Below are positions 38,103 to 46,988 of a stretch of DNA of 64,000 nucleotides, piece after piece (positions within the stretch are counted from its first letter, which is position 1; every line of letters begins with the position of its first letter). The position numbers were made by a program, and so were the translations under genes. The notes under the pieces were generated by a model, which ran no database searches, was not told where the DNA came from, and worked only from the letters and a program-made list of their open reading frames with translations. The stretch lies in contig JAITVV010000035.1 of assembly GCA_031285625.1 (NCBI GenBank), positions 1-64,000 on the forward strand, given 5' to 3'. This DNA is from Prevotella sp. Lineage in GTDB: Bacteria; Bacteroidota; Bacteroidia; Bacteroidales; Dysgonomonadaceae.

Positions 38103-38585
38103 ATGGCAACACTACACATTCCCTATTTTGACGCAATCGATAAAGATTCTGTAGAAGATTACTACGAAGCCGATATAGAACTTAACGGTCAAAGTATAAG
38201 TCTGGATATTAATCTGGATGACGATCCTCCTGCAAATTGGGCTGATCTGTATACTAAATATGCAGGCAAGTTGAGTGAATTTGAAGTAGCTATCAGAAAA
38301 ATAATAAAAGGATACTATCCGGAAGAAGGGATGGTTCGCGAGTTTTTTACTTATCATCAGGAAGAATTACCCGATGAAATGGAAGAACTATTCAATAATA
38401 CAGATCAAAGCTTATCAGAAGAGGATCGCTTGATGGCCATATTGAAATTGGACAGGATCGGATTTTATTTTGATAAGAATAATTTTGCGACATGGGACTT
38501 TTCTTTTGGTGATTTTACAGATCAGATTCTGGTTATTATAACAGATGGAAAAGGAGAAATATTGGATATAACCTGGGAAAGCTAA
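38103..38585 (+). CDS. DUF2004 domain protein
   Basis: A 160-residue, acidic, soluble protein without signal peptide or membrane segment. The sequence ([58 protein letters not shown]) fits the DUF2004 family, proteins of unknown function. It is embedded between hisA (one base upstream) and hisF (five bases downstream), so it is surely translated with them. No catalytic motif can be recognised, and nothing shows a role in histidine synthesis. Confidence 0.75.
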   Translation: MATLHIPYFDAIDKDSVEDYYEADIELNGQSISLDINLDDDPPANWADLYTKYAGKLSEFEVAIRKIIKGYYPEEGMVREFFTYHQEELPDEMEELFNNTDQSLSEEDRLMAILKLDRIGFYFDKNNFATWDFSFGDFTDQILVIITDGKGEILDITWES

Positions 38586-38590
38586 TCGAT

Positions 38591-39343
38591 ATGCTAGCAA
38601 AAAGAATAATACCTTGCCTTGATGTGAAAGACGGCATGACCGTAAAAGGAACCAACTTTGTGAATCTTCGCGAGGCAGGGGACCCTGTTGAACTCGGGGT
38701 GCGTTACAGTGAGCAAGGTGCCGATGAACTTGTATTTCTGGATATAACGGCATCGCATGAAGAACGTAAAACATTCACAGAGCTTGTTAAGCGTATTGCA
38801 GCAAATATTAATATTCCATTTACTATTGGCGGTGGCATTAATGAACTATCTGATGTAGACAGACTATTGAATGCCGGAGCTGATAAGGTTTCTGTAAATT
38901 CTACTGCTATAAGAAACCCTCAGATAATAGAGGATATAGCCAAAAACTTTGGCTCACAGGTTTGTGTTTGTGCTATCGATGCAAGCTTTGAAGATGGGGT
39001 TTGGTCTTGCTATACAAGTGGAGGCCGTAACAAAACCGATAAGGAACTTTTCTCGTGGGCAAAAGAAGTTGAAAATCTCGGTGCAGGAGAAATTCTTTTT
39101 ACCAGCATGAATCATGATGGGGTAAAAACAGGTTATGCCAACGAAGCTTTGTGCCGATTGTCTGAAACGTTGAATATTCCTATCATAGCATCGGGAGGAG
39201 CAGGGAATATGCAGCATTTTCGCGACGTATTTGTTGATGGTAAAGCAGATGCAGCTTTGGCGGCAAGCGTTTTCCATTTCGGAGAAATAGCAATAAAAGA
39301 CTTGAAAGAATATTTGAGAAAAGAGAATATAAATGTTCGTTGA
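38591..39343 (+). CDS. hisF: Imidazole glycerol phosphate synthase cyclase subunit HisF
   Basis: The cyclase half of IGP synthase, which uses ammonia delivered by the glutaminase HisH. The catalytic aspartates lie in IPCLDVKDG (D11) and VCAIDAS (about D129). The phosphate sites FTIGGGI and ASGGAG are intact. Its 250 residues match the family. Its partner HisH is not encoded in this window, so the glutaminase must lie elsewhere. It starts five bases after the DUF2004 gene. Confidence 0.97.
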   Translation: MLAKRIIPCLDVKDGMTVKGTNFVNLREAGDPVELGVRYSEQGADELVFLDITASHEERKTFTELVKRIAANINIPFTIGGGINELSDVDRLLNAGADKVSVNSTAIRNPQIIEDIAKNFGSQVCVCAIDASFEDGVWSCYTSGGRNKTDKELFSWAKEVENLGAGEILFTSMNHDGVKTGYANEALCRLSETLNIPIIASGGAGNMQHFRDVFVDGKADAALAASVFHFGEIAIKDLKEYLRKENINVR

Positions 39344-39377
39344 TCATACTTTATAAGTGTTACCTTATAATTGTGAT

Positions 39378-39533
39378 TTTATCTATATAGTACAGATAAT
39401 AAGTGTATTATCAAATAAAAGGTTACGAAATAAAAGCACCTGTAAAAGTGTTACTTTTGTCACTTTTTTGAAAATTAGTGCTTGATTATTAATCAGATAC
39501 ATATTTTCTGATAATGGTATAGTTGTCACCTTT
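39378..39533. repeat. Intergenic element, copy B, before hisIE
   Basis: It shares three ordered blocks with 20658-20743: TTTATCTATATAGTA (39378-39392), AAAGGTTAC (39418-39426), and AAAAGTGTTACTTTTGTCAC (39444-39463). TGATTATTAATCA (39483-39495), a hairpin ATCAGA/TCTGAT (39492-39512) and a further GTCACCTTT (39525-39533) follow. It fills most of the 228-base gap between hisF and hisIE. Confidence 0.55.
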
Positions 39534-39571
39534 ATTCAGAATACATAACTTATAATTCATAAAATATTAAA

Positions 39572-40168
39572 ATGACTCTCGATTTCGAAAAAACAGGTGG
39601 ACTTATCCCTGCTATTATTCAGGATAATGACACAAACAAAGTGTTGATGTTAGGCTATATGAATGAAGAAGCCCTGAATAAAACACAGGAGATTGGAAAA
39701 GTAACATTCTTTAGCCGGACTAAACAACGTTTGTGGACTAAAGGGGAGGAGAGTGGTAATTTTCTGAATGTTGTCAGTATAAAGGATGACTGTGATCATG
39801 ATACATTACTCATCAAAGTAAATCCTGTCGGGCCTGTTTGCCATACAGGAGCAGATACTTGTTTTGAGGAAGAAAACAAGGAAGATTTACTTTTCTTGAA
39901 GTATCTGCAACATTTTATTGAAAAACGTTATAAAGAAATGCCGGAAGGTTCTTATACAACATCCCTTTTCCAGTCGGGAATAAACCGCATGGCGCAGAAG
40001 GTAGGTGAAGAGGCTTTGGAATCCGTAATTGAAGCATGTAACGGAACCGATGATCGCCTGATATATGAATCGGCAGATATGCTTTATCATTTGATCGTTC
40101 TATTAACATCGAAGGGACTAAGCATTGAAGATCTGGCTCGAGAGCTTCAAAAAAGACATAAGAAATAA
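39572..40168 (+). CDS. hisIE: Bifunctional histidine enzyme HisIE
   Basis: A fusion of phosphoribosyl-AMP cyclohydrolase (HisI, about residues 1-105) and phosphoribosyl-ATP pyrophosphatase (HisE, about 108-198), the second and third steps of histidine synthesis. HisI shows MLGYMNEEAL, TFFSRTKQRLWTKGE, the metal ligands in DDCDHDTLL and CHTGADTC. HisE shows SYTTSLFQSG, QKVGEEALE and ESADMLYHL. The length of 198 residues is normal for the fusion. It is separated from hisF by a long gap with palindromes, so it may have its own promoter. Confidence 0.97.
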   Translation: MTLDFEKTGGLIPAIIQDNDTNKVLMLGYMNEEALNKTQEIGKVTFFSRTKQRLWTKGEESGNFLNVVSIKDDCDHDTLLIKVNPVGPVCHTGADTCFEEENKEDLLFLKYLQHFIEKRYKEMPEGSYTTSLFQSGINRMAQKVGEEALESVIEACNGTDDRLIYESADMLYHLIVLLTSKGLSIEDLARELQKRHKK

Positions 40169-40227
40169 TATGCCAATTAGTAGATATCATTTTCAATTAT
40201 CACTTATTAATTTGTAACTAATTAGAC

Positions 40228-40947
40228 ATGAATAATGATAAAGATATAATTGTAAAGTATGAAGGTGTCGACCTGGAACGTGATGGAAATACGATTCTAA
40301 GTGATATTAATCTTACAATTAGGGAAGGCGACTTTGTTTATCTCATCGGAAAGGTTGGCTCAGGAAAGAGTACTCTGCTAAAGAGTATGTACCATGAAAT
40401 TCCCTTAGAAAAGGGACATGGGCGTATTATGGACTACGAACTGGAAAGTATTAAAAAGAAACAGATTCCTTACTTACGCCGGAAGGTCGGTATTGTTTTT
40501 CAAGACTTCCAATTATTGATAGACCGTTCTGCAGAGAAGAACCTGGAATTTGTAATGCGTGCTACCGGATGGAAGAATAAGGATCTGATAGATTTGCGTA
40601 TAAATGAAGTGCTTACGCAGGTAGGTATGCAAAATAAAGGATATAAGATGCCTCATGAAATGTCGGGAGGTGAGCAGCAGCGTATTGTTATTGCCCGTGC
40701 ATTACTCAATTCCCCGGAGATTATATTGGCCGATGAGCCGACAGGTAATCTCGACCCGGAAATGGGAAGCCAGATTGTACAATTGTTACATACTATTGCA
40801 GAGGGAGGTACGGCAGTTGTCATGTCTACACATAATTATGCTGTGGTACAGAAGTACCCCGGACGAATCGTAAAATGTGAAGACGGTTATCTGAAAGAGG
40901 TTAAAGCAAGTCAAGGACACCATAAGGAGGGAGAACATGGAAATTAG
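40228..40947 (+). CDS. ftsE: Cell division ATPase FtsE
   Basis: An ABC ATPase of 239 residues with Walker A GKVGSGKSTLL, signature MSGGEQQRI, Walker B IILADEPTGNLD and the switch histidine in STHN. VFQDFQLL at the Q-loop is typical of FtsE. With the membrane protein FtsX it controls septal peptidoglycan hydrolases during division. FtsX is not encoded in the window. The C-terminus overlaps the next gene by 11 bases. A different LolD/MacB-type ABC role cannot be ruled out entirely, but the length and the Q-loop favour FtsE. Confidence 0.87.
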   Translation: MNNDKDIIVKYEGVDLERDGNTILSDINLTIREGDFVYLIGKVGSGKSTLLKSMYHEIPLEKGHGRIMDYELESIKKKQIPYLRRKVGIVFQDFQLLIDRSAEKNLEFVMRATGWKNKDLIDLRINEVLTQVGMQNKGYKMPHEMSGGEQQRIVIARALLNSPEIILADEPTGNLDPEMGSQIVQLLHTIAEGGTAVVMSTHNYAVVQKYPGRIVKCEDGYLKEVKASQGHHKEGEHGN

Positions 40948-41464
40948 GAACCTAAATTTATCAGATAATAAAGAGGTATCATTTGTAGAAAACTTATATA
41001 TTGAATCTTTTCCACTTAGTGAACGCCGTCCGGTGGAAACGATGTTAGAGTTATATAAAGATGACACTCCATTTGTAATATCCGTCACAATTGAAGATGA
41101 CCAGTTGGTCGGATTTCTTACATATTGGGATCTAGGTGAATTTATTTTTGCAGAACACTTTGCTATTTCGGCTGAGTTCAGGAACGGCGGGTATGGACGT
41201 AAAGTGATGGAATTATTTATGCAGGTACCCAAGCCTATTATTCTTGAAGTAGAATTGCCTACAACAATCTTATCGGAGCGACGTATCGGATTTTATCAGC
41301 GTCTGGGATTCAGGTTGTGGGATAATGTGCAATACCAGCAGCCTGCCTACTATGACCATACGAATGCTATTCCTATGAAACTGATGACATATGGTAATAT
41401 GAATGTTGAACGTGACCTGATTGATATCAGAAGCAAGATATATGGCGTTGTGTATAATTGTTAA
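40937..41464 (+). CDS. GNAT-family N-acetyltransferase
   Basis: A 175-residue protein with the GNAT acetyl-CoA site: LVGFLTYWDLGEFIFAEHFAI, then EFRNGGYGRKVMEL (the R/Q-x-x-G-x-G/A loop) and YQRLGFRLW. The substrate cannot be told. Its ATG lies inside the end of ftsE (11-base overlap), which suggests coupled translation. A large palindrome that would stop transcription begins 20 bases after the stop. Confidence 0.85.
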   Translation: MEIRNLNLSDNKEVSFVENLYIESFPLSERRPVETMLELYKDDTPFVISVTIEDDQLVGFLTYWDLGEFIFAEHFAISAEFRNGGYGRKVMELFMQVPKPIILEVELPTTILSERRIGFYQRLGFRLWDNVQYQQPAYYDHTNAIPMKLMTYGNMNVERDLIDIRSKIYGVVYNC

Positions 41465-41483
41465 GGTTTAGCCTTATAATATA

Positions 41484-41640
41484 AAAGAGGGTGTGTCAAA
41501 AGTAAAACAGCACTATCAAAGTGTTAGCCTCTTTGTCATCCTGAGTGTAACGAAGGATCTCGACTCTCCATACACGAGATGTTTCACTCCGTTCAACATG
41601 ACAAAAAGAAAGTGAAAATGACTTTTGACACACCCTCTTT
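41484..41640. terminator. Nested palindrome, bidirectional terminator
   Basis: The outer 20-base arms (41484-41503 and 41621-41640, sharing GAGGGTGTGTCAAAAGT and its complement) are perfect inverted copies. Inside lies an imperfect palindrome of the TTTGTCATCCTGAG repeat type (about 41532-41605), also found at 15302-15384. A T-rich run follows on one side (41639-41649) and an A run precedes the other arm, so it can stop transcription from both convergent genes. Confidence 0.8.
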
Positions 41641-41646
41641 ATTTTT

Positions 41647-43980
41647 TTATTCAATAACTATCTCATCTACAAATACAAATGACGGGTTTCCTTTGCCCAT
41701 ATGCCAGTCCGGTATCGGATTGGTACCTTTTGCAGTGATTTTCACATAGCGTGCTTTTTCCGTTGGGAACTTAGCAACCAAATCTATAATTCTGTCGGCC
41801 GGATTACTACTATCCAAGACAGGATATTTTTCTTCGTATACCTGCTTATAGTTTTTATCGTCTGCCGATGTCTCTACTTTATATCCTGTGACTCCGAATA
41901 TCCATGATCCGGGACTGACAAATGTTCCTATGGTTACATTTGATATGTCTGTAGGTTCTTTTAGATCAACTATTGCTACAAAGTCGTTTTTATAAAATCC
42001 TAGCCAGTCTCCATTATTAAAGGATGAACCACCTTTTTTTCCATTTACCAATACAGGCGCCCCGTTATACACATAACTTTTATGAGGTTCGTTAATGAGT
42101 TTTACATCTTTAAAGGTAGCCTTATTGAAACCGAAAGACACGCTATACACTTTGCTCTTTTCCCCGTTTCTGATCGCTACAGCTTTTATGTCAGCACTGG
42201 ATTTTATCTCCAAAGGACTTTCATATTTTGTACTCTTATCTGTAGGTTCACTACCATCCAGCGTATAGTATATAGGAGCATTATCATATGTAAACAGATT
42301 TACGGTAATAATCTCTTTTGTTGCATCATCGGTTATCTTGGAAGCAATATCCGTTATGTGTGTGGCATAGTTATAACCGAGCTCCTTATACAGTTCCATC
42401 AACTTAGCCAGGCGTGGTAAGAATTTTTCATAATCTTTTTTCTCCGGCATTGTCCATTGTATTTCACTAAGTGCGCCCATACGTGGCATTATCATATATT
42501 CCACATGTTTGGAATCAGAGATGTACTCAGTCCAAAGATTAGCCTGTATACCTATTATGTGTCTGGCTTCATCGGCGTTTAGCTCCTTCGGAACAGCTTC
42601 AAAGCTATATACTTTCTCTACAGGTACATATCCACCGAATGCTAATGGCTCATCTTTAGTATCCTCAGTTTGGTAGTAGTCGAAGTAAAAATGAGATGTC
42701 GGGGCCATCACCACATCATGTTTCATCTTAGCTGCAGCAATACCACCTTCGGTTCCTCTCCATGACATAACTTTAGCGTTTGCAGCCAGTCCTCCCTCAA
42801 GGATTTCATCCCAACCGATAATTTCCCGTCCTTTACTGTTCAGGAATTTCTCCATTCGCGAAATTACATAGCTTTGCAACATGTCTTCCTTAGAATGCTT
42901 TGCATCGCCCTTTATTCCCAGTTCTTTAATTTTCGTCTGACATTTAGGACATTCTTTCCACCGTGTCTTAGGACATTCATCGCCTCCTACATGTATCAGT
43001 TTCGAAGGGAATAATTCAATAAGTTCTGCGTATACATTTTCGAGGAATGTATATGTTTCCTCATTTCCGGCACAAAGAACATCGTCGAATACACCCCATG
43101 ATTCAGCAACTTTATAAGGACCTCCCGTACACCCCAGATTTGGATAGGTTGTTAATGCTGCTAGCATATGACCGGGAAGATCTATCTCAGGAACTATAGT
43201 TATAAATCGTTTTTCTGCATAGGCTACAATGTCTTTTATTTCATCTTGTGTATAGAATCCGCCATATGGTTTTCCATCATATTTTGCAGAATTTCTTCCT
43301 ATAGTGGTTTGCGCCCGTTGCGAACCGATTTTGGTTAGTTCGGGGTATTTTTTTATTTCAATGCGCCAGCCTTGGTCATCGGTAATATGCCAGTGGAAAC
43401 GGTTCATATTGTGCAGAGCCAGTATATCGATATATTTCTTGATAAATTCTGCAGGGAACATATGACGCCCTACATCAAGCATCATTCCCCTGTATTCGAA
43501 ACGTGGATAATCCTTTATATCTACAGCCGGGAAAATTATAGTGTTTTGTGATGCATCAGCAGGAATGGCTTTCCGCAATGTTTGTATTCCATGAAATGTA
43601 CCCGCATGATCTACACCGTTAATGATAATCTGCTTATTGTTTACTGTCAAATTATAAGACTCGGGTTTGTCTCCCTGATAATCAGCTTTTAGAATAATAG
43701 AGTTATCTGAATCTTCGTCTGCCACTGTCAAAGCCATTCCTGTACTGAGCTTAAGGTATTCGGCAAGAAACTCAGCTGTTTGCTTTTGTACTTCATCCCC
43801 CTTAGGATAAGTAATCTTGGTATTACTATTCAACGTAAAACTCTCACCCTCCGCTTTTGTTATACTTTGAGGGAGAGGAACTACTTCATAGTTTGCCTCA
43901 ATAGGCGTTTTACTATCGCACCCTGTTAAGATTATTCCTGATAAAAGGAAATAACCAACTGTTTTAAGTAATTTATTCAT
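41647..43980 (-). CDS. GH20 beta-N-acetylhexosaminidase, lipoprotein
   Basis: A 777-residue lipoprotein (lipobox LTGC near 18-21). It has the GH20 N-terminal domain (about 30-155), and a TIM barrel (about 160-500) with HWHITDDQGWR, PEIDLPGH and the catalytic pair D334-E335 in HVGGDECP. Next comes a chitobiase-C-like segment (TYDNAPIYYTLDGSEPTD, about 575-625), then a C-terminal discoidin (F5/8 C)-like domain. Such enzymes remove terminal beta-linked GlcNAc or GalNAc from host or bacterial glycans at the cell surface. It is transcribed against ftsE-GNAT and is divergent from the yecH-like gene. Confidence 0.94.
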   Translation of the reverse strand: MNKLLKTVGYFLLSGIILTGCDSKTPIEANYEVVPLPQSITKAEGESFTLNSNTKITYPKGDEVQKQTAEFLAEYLKLSTGMALTVADEDSDNSIILKADYQGDKPESYNLTVNNKQIIINGVDHAGTFHGIQTLRKAIPADASQNTIIFPAVDIKDYPRFEYRGMMLDVGRHMFPAEFIKKYIDILALHNMNRFHWHITDDQGWRIEIKKYPELTKIGSQRAQTTIGRNSAKYDGKPYGGFYTQDEIKDIVAYAEKRFITIVPEIDLPGHMLAALTTYPNLGCTGGPYKVAESWGVFDDVLCAGNEETYTFLENVYAELIELFPSKLIHVGGDECPKTRWKECPKCQTKIKELGIKGDAKHSKEDMLQSYVISRMEKFLNSKGREIIGWDEILEGGLAANAKVMSWRGTEGGIAAAKMKHDVVMAPTSHFYFDYYQTEDTKDEPLAFGGYVPVEKVYSFEAVPKELNADEARHIIGIQANLWTEYISDSKHVEYMIMPRMGALSEIQWTMPEKKDYEKFLPRLAKLMELYKELGYNYATHITDIASKITDDATKEIITVNLFTYDNAPIYYTLDGSEPTDKSTKYESPLEIKSSADIKAVAIRNGEKSKVYSVSFGFNKATFKDVKLINEPHKSYVYNGAPVLVNGKKGGSSFNNGDWLGFYKNDFVAIVDLKEPTDISNVTIGTFVSPGSWIFGVTGYKVETSADDKNYKQVYEEKYPVLDSSNPADRIIDLVAKFPTEKARYVKITAKGTNPIPDWHMGKGNPSFVFVDEIVIE

Positions 43981-44052
43981 TGACTTAATTATTAGATTTA
44001 AGTCTGCAAAGATATAATAATATTCCTTAAACTACATGTTAAATCTCGGGCT

Positions 44053-44068
44053 TGTAACATATGTTACA
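44053..44068. promoter_or_regulatory. 16-bp perfect palindrome, possible Crp/Fnr-type operator
   Basis: TGTAACATATGTTACA is a perfect palindrome in the gap between the divergent GH20 and yecH-like genes. Its centre lies about 42 bases before the transcription start implied by the -7 box at 44091-44098, the class II activator position. The form TGT-N10-ACA resembles Crp/Fnr-family sites. The regulator is unknown. Confidence 0.5.
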
Positions 44069-44090
44069 GAGCCTAATATCCTTTTGATTA

Positions 44091-44098
44091 TATATTTG
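44091..44098 (+). promoter_or_regulatory. -7 box (TATATTTG) of the yecH-like gene
   Basis: TATATTTG fits the Bacteroidetes -7 consensus TAnnTTTG and lies 17 bases before the ATG at 44116, giving a very short leader. No TTG -33 element is at the right spacing, consistent with a promoter that needs an activator bound at the palindrome upstream. Confidence 0.5.
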
Positions 44099-44115
44099 TA
44101 TTATTTAAAATAGAT

Positions 44116-44355
44116 ATGAATATGGAACAGTTACATGCTCACGAAGTCCTTCATATGATGGAAGGCAATAGTTATTCTGAAGATTCTTTAAAAGAAGCTA
44201 TTATCAAACGCTTTGGTGAAAAACAAACATTCTATGCTTGTTCTGCTGAAGATATGGATATCGATGAACTGATCATGTTTTTGAAAGCCAGAGGTAAATT
44301 TATGCCTGCCAATGATGGATTTACTGTTGATATAAGCAAGGTCTGCAATCACTGA
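44116..44355 (+). CDS. YecH-like small putative metal-binding protein (DUF2492)
   Basis: A 79-residue protein that closely follows the YecH/DUF2492 pattern: HAHEVLHMMEG near the start, LKEAIIKRFGEKQTFYACSAEDMD in the middle, and ISKVCNH at the end. The conserved His and Cys residues led to the family name of probable metal-binding protein; no activity is established to my knowledge. The ATG at 44116 gives MNMEQ; the second ATG at 44122 is also possible. It stands alone, divergent from the GH20 gene. Confidence 0.85.
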   Translation: MNMEQLHAHEVLHMMEGNSYSEDSLKEAIIKRFGEKQTFYACSAEDMDIDELIMFLKARGKFMPANDGFTVDISKVCNH

Positions 44356-44479
44356 TTTTTTTCATTTATAAATAGTTATTTAGTTCTTAATTTCCCATCT
44401 TAAATATTAATAGTCCTATTATTGATATTTGAGATGGAATAATTTTTATATACCTATCCTTAAACTCACAAGTAAGAGT

Positions 44480-44487
44480 TATCTTTG
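44480..44487 (+). promoter_or_regulatory. -7 box (TATCTTTG) before the UvrD/PcrA gene
   Basis: TATCTTTG matches TAnnTTTG and lies 20 bases upstream of the ATG at 44508. No clear -33 TTG is seen at the expected 19-21 base spacing. Confidence 0.45.
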
Positions 44488-44507
44488 TTATCCTATCTCA
44501 AAAATTT

Positions 44508-46859
44508 ATGGATAACTTACTCGATCATTTAAATAAACAGCAGCGCGAAGCTGTGGAATATAATGACGGACCTTCACTGATTATTGCAGGTGCAGGTTCG
44601 GGCAAAACGCGTGTGCTCACTTACAAGATAGCCTATCTGATGGCACAGGGATATCATCCCCAAAGTATCCTTGCATTAACATTTACCAATAAAGCAGCAC
44701 GCGAAATGAAAGAGCGTATAGCTCGGCTTATTGGTTGGCAATATGCACGTTATTTATGGATGGGTACATTTCACTCTGTATTTTCTCGGATATTACGTAC
44801 TGAGGCAGAGAAAATCGGGTTCAATTCCAATTTTACTATTTTTGATTCTGCAGATTCACGCAATCTTGTAAAAACTATTATCAAACAGTTTCAGCTTGAT
44901 GATAAAGTTTACAAACCTGCACGTGTGCAGGCTACAATCTCAAATGCCAAAAATGCGTTGATCTCTCCACAAATGTATGCTCAGAACAAGGAACTTATAG
45001 AGTATGATCAGCGCTCAAAAATGCCGGTAATAAAAGATATTTACCGAGAGTATAATAATAGACTAAAGGCTTCGAATACAATGGATTTTGATGATCTGTT
45101 GTTCTATACTAATTGTCTTTTTCGTGACCATCCTGATGTATTGGCTAACTATCAGGAACGTTTTCAGTTTATTCTAGTAGATGAGTATCAGGATACAAAT
45201 TTTGCTCAGTATCTGGTTGTAAAGCAGCTCGCAGATGCACATCATCGTGTATGTGTGGTAGGTGATGATGCGCAGAGTATTTATTCTTTTCGTGGAGCGA
45301 ATATAGATAATATCTTAAAGTTCAAAGAGGTATATCCTGAATCTAAGATCTTTAAGTTGGAGCAAAATTACCGTTCTACCCAGAATATTGTGAATGCGGC
45401 AAACAGCCTTATTAAGCAAAATAAAGATCAGATTAAGAAAACAATATATTCTGAAAACGATGAAGGAGAGCGGATAGAAGTCGTAAGCGCTTTTTCAGAT
45501 TTTGAAGAAGGAGTGATTGTATCGAACAAGATATGGGATTTGCGTCGGGATAAAAAGGCTCCATATAGTGAGTTTGTTATCCTTTACCGGACAAATGCAC
45601 AGTCGCGTATTTTTGAGGAAGCCCTGCGTAAAAAGAATATTCCATACAGAATATATGGAGGACTATCTTTCTATCAGCGTAAAGAGATAAAAGATGTAAT
45701 TGCATACTTCCGTATGGTCGTAAATCCATATGATGAAGAAGCATTTCGTCGCATTATCAATTTTCCTGCAAGAGGAATAGGCAATACAACTTTAAATAAG
45801 ATTGCTGATGCTGCCCGGACTTATAATGTAAGTATGTGGGAGATTATTGGTCAGTCGTTAGATTATAATCTGAATGTAAATGCAGGTACAGCTAAAAAAC
45901 TGAGGGAATTCCGGGAGTTAATAGAAGGATTTATCTCTGAGCTTTACGAATATTCTGCATATATACTGGCTACACGGATTGTAAAACAAAGTGGTATAGC
46001 TACAGAAGCATATCAGGACCAGACTCCTGAGGGTATGAGTCGTCAGGAAAATTTACAAGAGCTACTAGGTGGTATCCATGAATTTTGCGAAAGTCGCCAG
46101 GAAGAAGGATTGGGGGGGATCGGGCTTATGGACTTCTTATCGGAAGTGTCTCTTTTAAGCGATCAGGATACAGATAAGGAAGCTGATCAGGAGAAAGTTA
46201 CCATGATGACCATTCATGCTGCTAAAGGGTTGGAATTTAATAATGTATTTGTTGTAGGTTTAGAGGAAGACCTCTTTCCTTCTGCTATGGCAAAAGAAGA
46301 ATTCAGAGGCTTGGAAGAGGAGCGGCGCCTGTTTTATGTGGCAATAACCCGGGCAAAGGAGTTTTGTATGATAACCTATGCAAAAAGCCGATTCCGTAAC
46401 GGACAGATCAATGCATGCAATCCAAGCCGTTTCTTGAGAGATATCGATACTGAGTTCCTGAATGTAAACGCAGGTGTTTTAGGTATGGGAAGTTTTGGCG
46501 TTTTGAATCGTCCGGGGACATATACTACAGATTTATATAACTATACATCTTCTAATCCGCGTACATCTTACTCTGATCGCCCGGTCCAGAGACAGCCGGT
46601 TTCGCGGCCGGAACCACGAAGAGATAGCCCATCCCCTTCTAAGTTTGTAAATGCAAAAACAGCTATTCCTAGATCTTCAGCAGGAAGTAATGCTGGCGAA
46701 GTCCAGGTGGGAGCGATTATTAAGCATGAACGTTTTGGTATTGGAAGGGTTACTGCAGTAACCGGAGATCCCGATAGCAGGAAAGCAACAGTTGAGTTTG
46801 AGAACTCAGGTGTGAAACAATTATTGTTGAAATTCGCCCGATTCGAGATTGTAGAATAA
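44508..46859 (+). CDS. UvrD/PcrA-type ATP-dependent DNA helicase
   Basis: A superfamily 1A 3'-to-5' helicase of 783 residues. Walker A is AGAGSGKT (K33, T34), motif II DEYQDTN, motif III DDAQSIYSFRGA, motif IV NYRST, motif V MTIHAAKGLEF and motif VI FYVAITRAKE. After the motor comes a low-complexity stretch rich in R, S and P (about 680-730), and a C-terminal Tudor-like end with GAIIKHERFGIGRV typical of PcrA. This end binds RNA polymerase in PcrA proteins. It acts in nucleotide excision repair and replication restart. A TATCTTTG -7 box lies at 44480-44487. Confidence 0.95.
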   Translation: MDNLLDHLNKQQREAVEYNDGPSLIIAGAGSGKTRVLTYKIAYLMAQGYHPQSILALTFTNKAAREMKERIARLIGWQYARYLWMGTFHSVFSRILRTEAEKIGFNSNFTIFDSADSRNLVKTIIKQFQLDDKVYKPARVQATISNAKNALISPQMYAQNKELIEYDQRSKMPVIKDIYREYNNRLKASNTMDFDDLLFYTNCLFRDHPDVLANYQERFQFILVDEYQDTNFAQYLVVKQLADAHHRVCVVGDDAQSIYSFRGANIDNILKFKEVYPESKIFKLEQNYRSTQNIVNAANSLIKQNKDQIKKTIYSENDEGERIEVVSAFSDFEEGVIVSNKIWDLRRDKKAPYSEFVILYRTNAQSRIFEEALRKKNIPYRIYGGLSFYQRKEIKDVIAYFRMVVNPYDEEAFRRIINFPARGIGNTTLNKIADAARTYNVSMWEIIGQSLDYNLNVNAGTAKKLREFRELIEGFISELYEYSAYILATRIVKQSGIATEAYQDQTPEGMSRQENLQELLGGIHEFCESRQEEGLGGIGLMDFLSEVSLLSDQDTDKEADQEKVTMMTIHAAKGLEFNNVFVVGLEEDLFPSAMAKEEFRGLEEERRLFYVAITRAKEFCMITYAKSRFRNGQINACNPSRFLRDIDTEFLNVNAGVLGMGSFGVLNRPGTYTTDLYNYTSSNPRTSYSDRPVQRQPVSRPEPRRDSPSPSKFVNAKTAIPRSSAGSNAGEVQVGAIIKHERFGIGRVTAVTGDPDSRKATVEFENSGVKQLLLKFARFEIVE

Positions 46860-46956
46860 CTATTTGTGACACGTATGCCGTGTTCTTGTTTATGAGTACG
46901 CACAAATGCCGTAAGAATGTCATAGCCTTGTCGTATAATGTATTTTTGATGAATGC

Positions 46957-46964
46957 TACTTTTG
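46957..46964 (+). promoter_or_regulatory. -7 box (TACTTTTG) before the HTH-DUF4870 gene
   Basis: TACTTTTG fits TAnnTTTG and lies 24 bases before the ATG at 46989. A -33 TTG is not at the right distance. Confidence 0.4.
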
Positions 46965-46988
46965 TTGTGAACCAAAACCAAAACTAAG

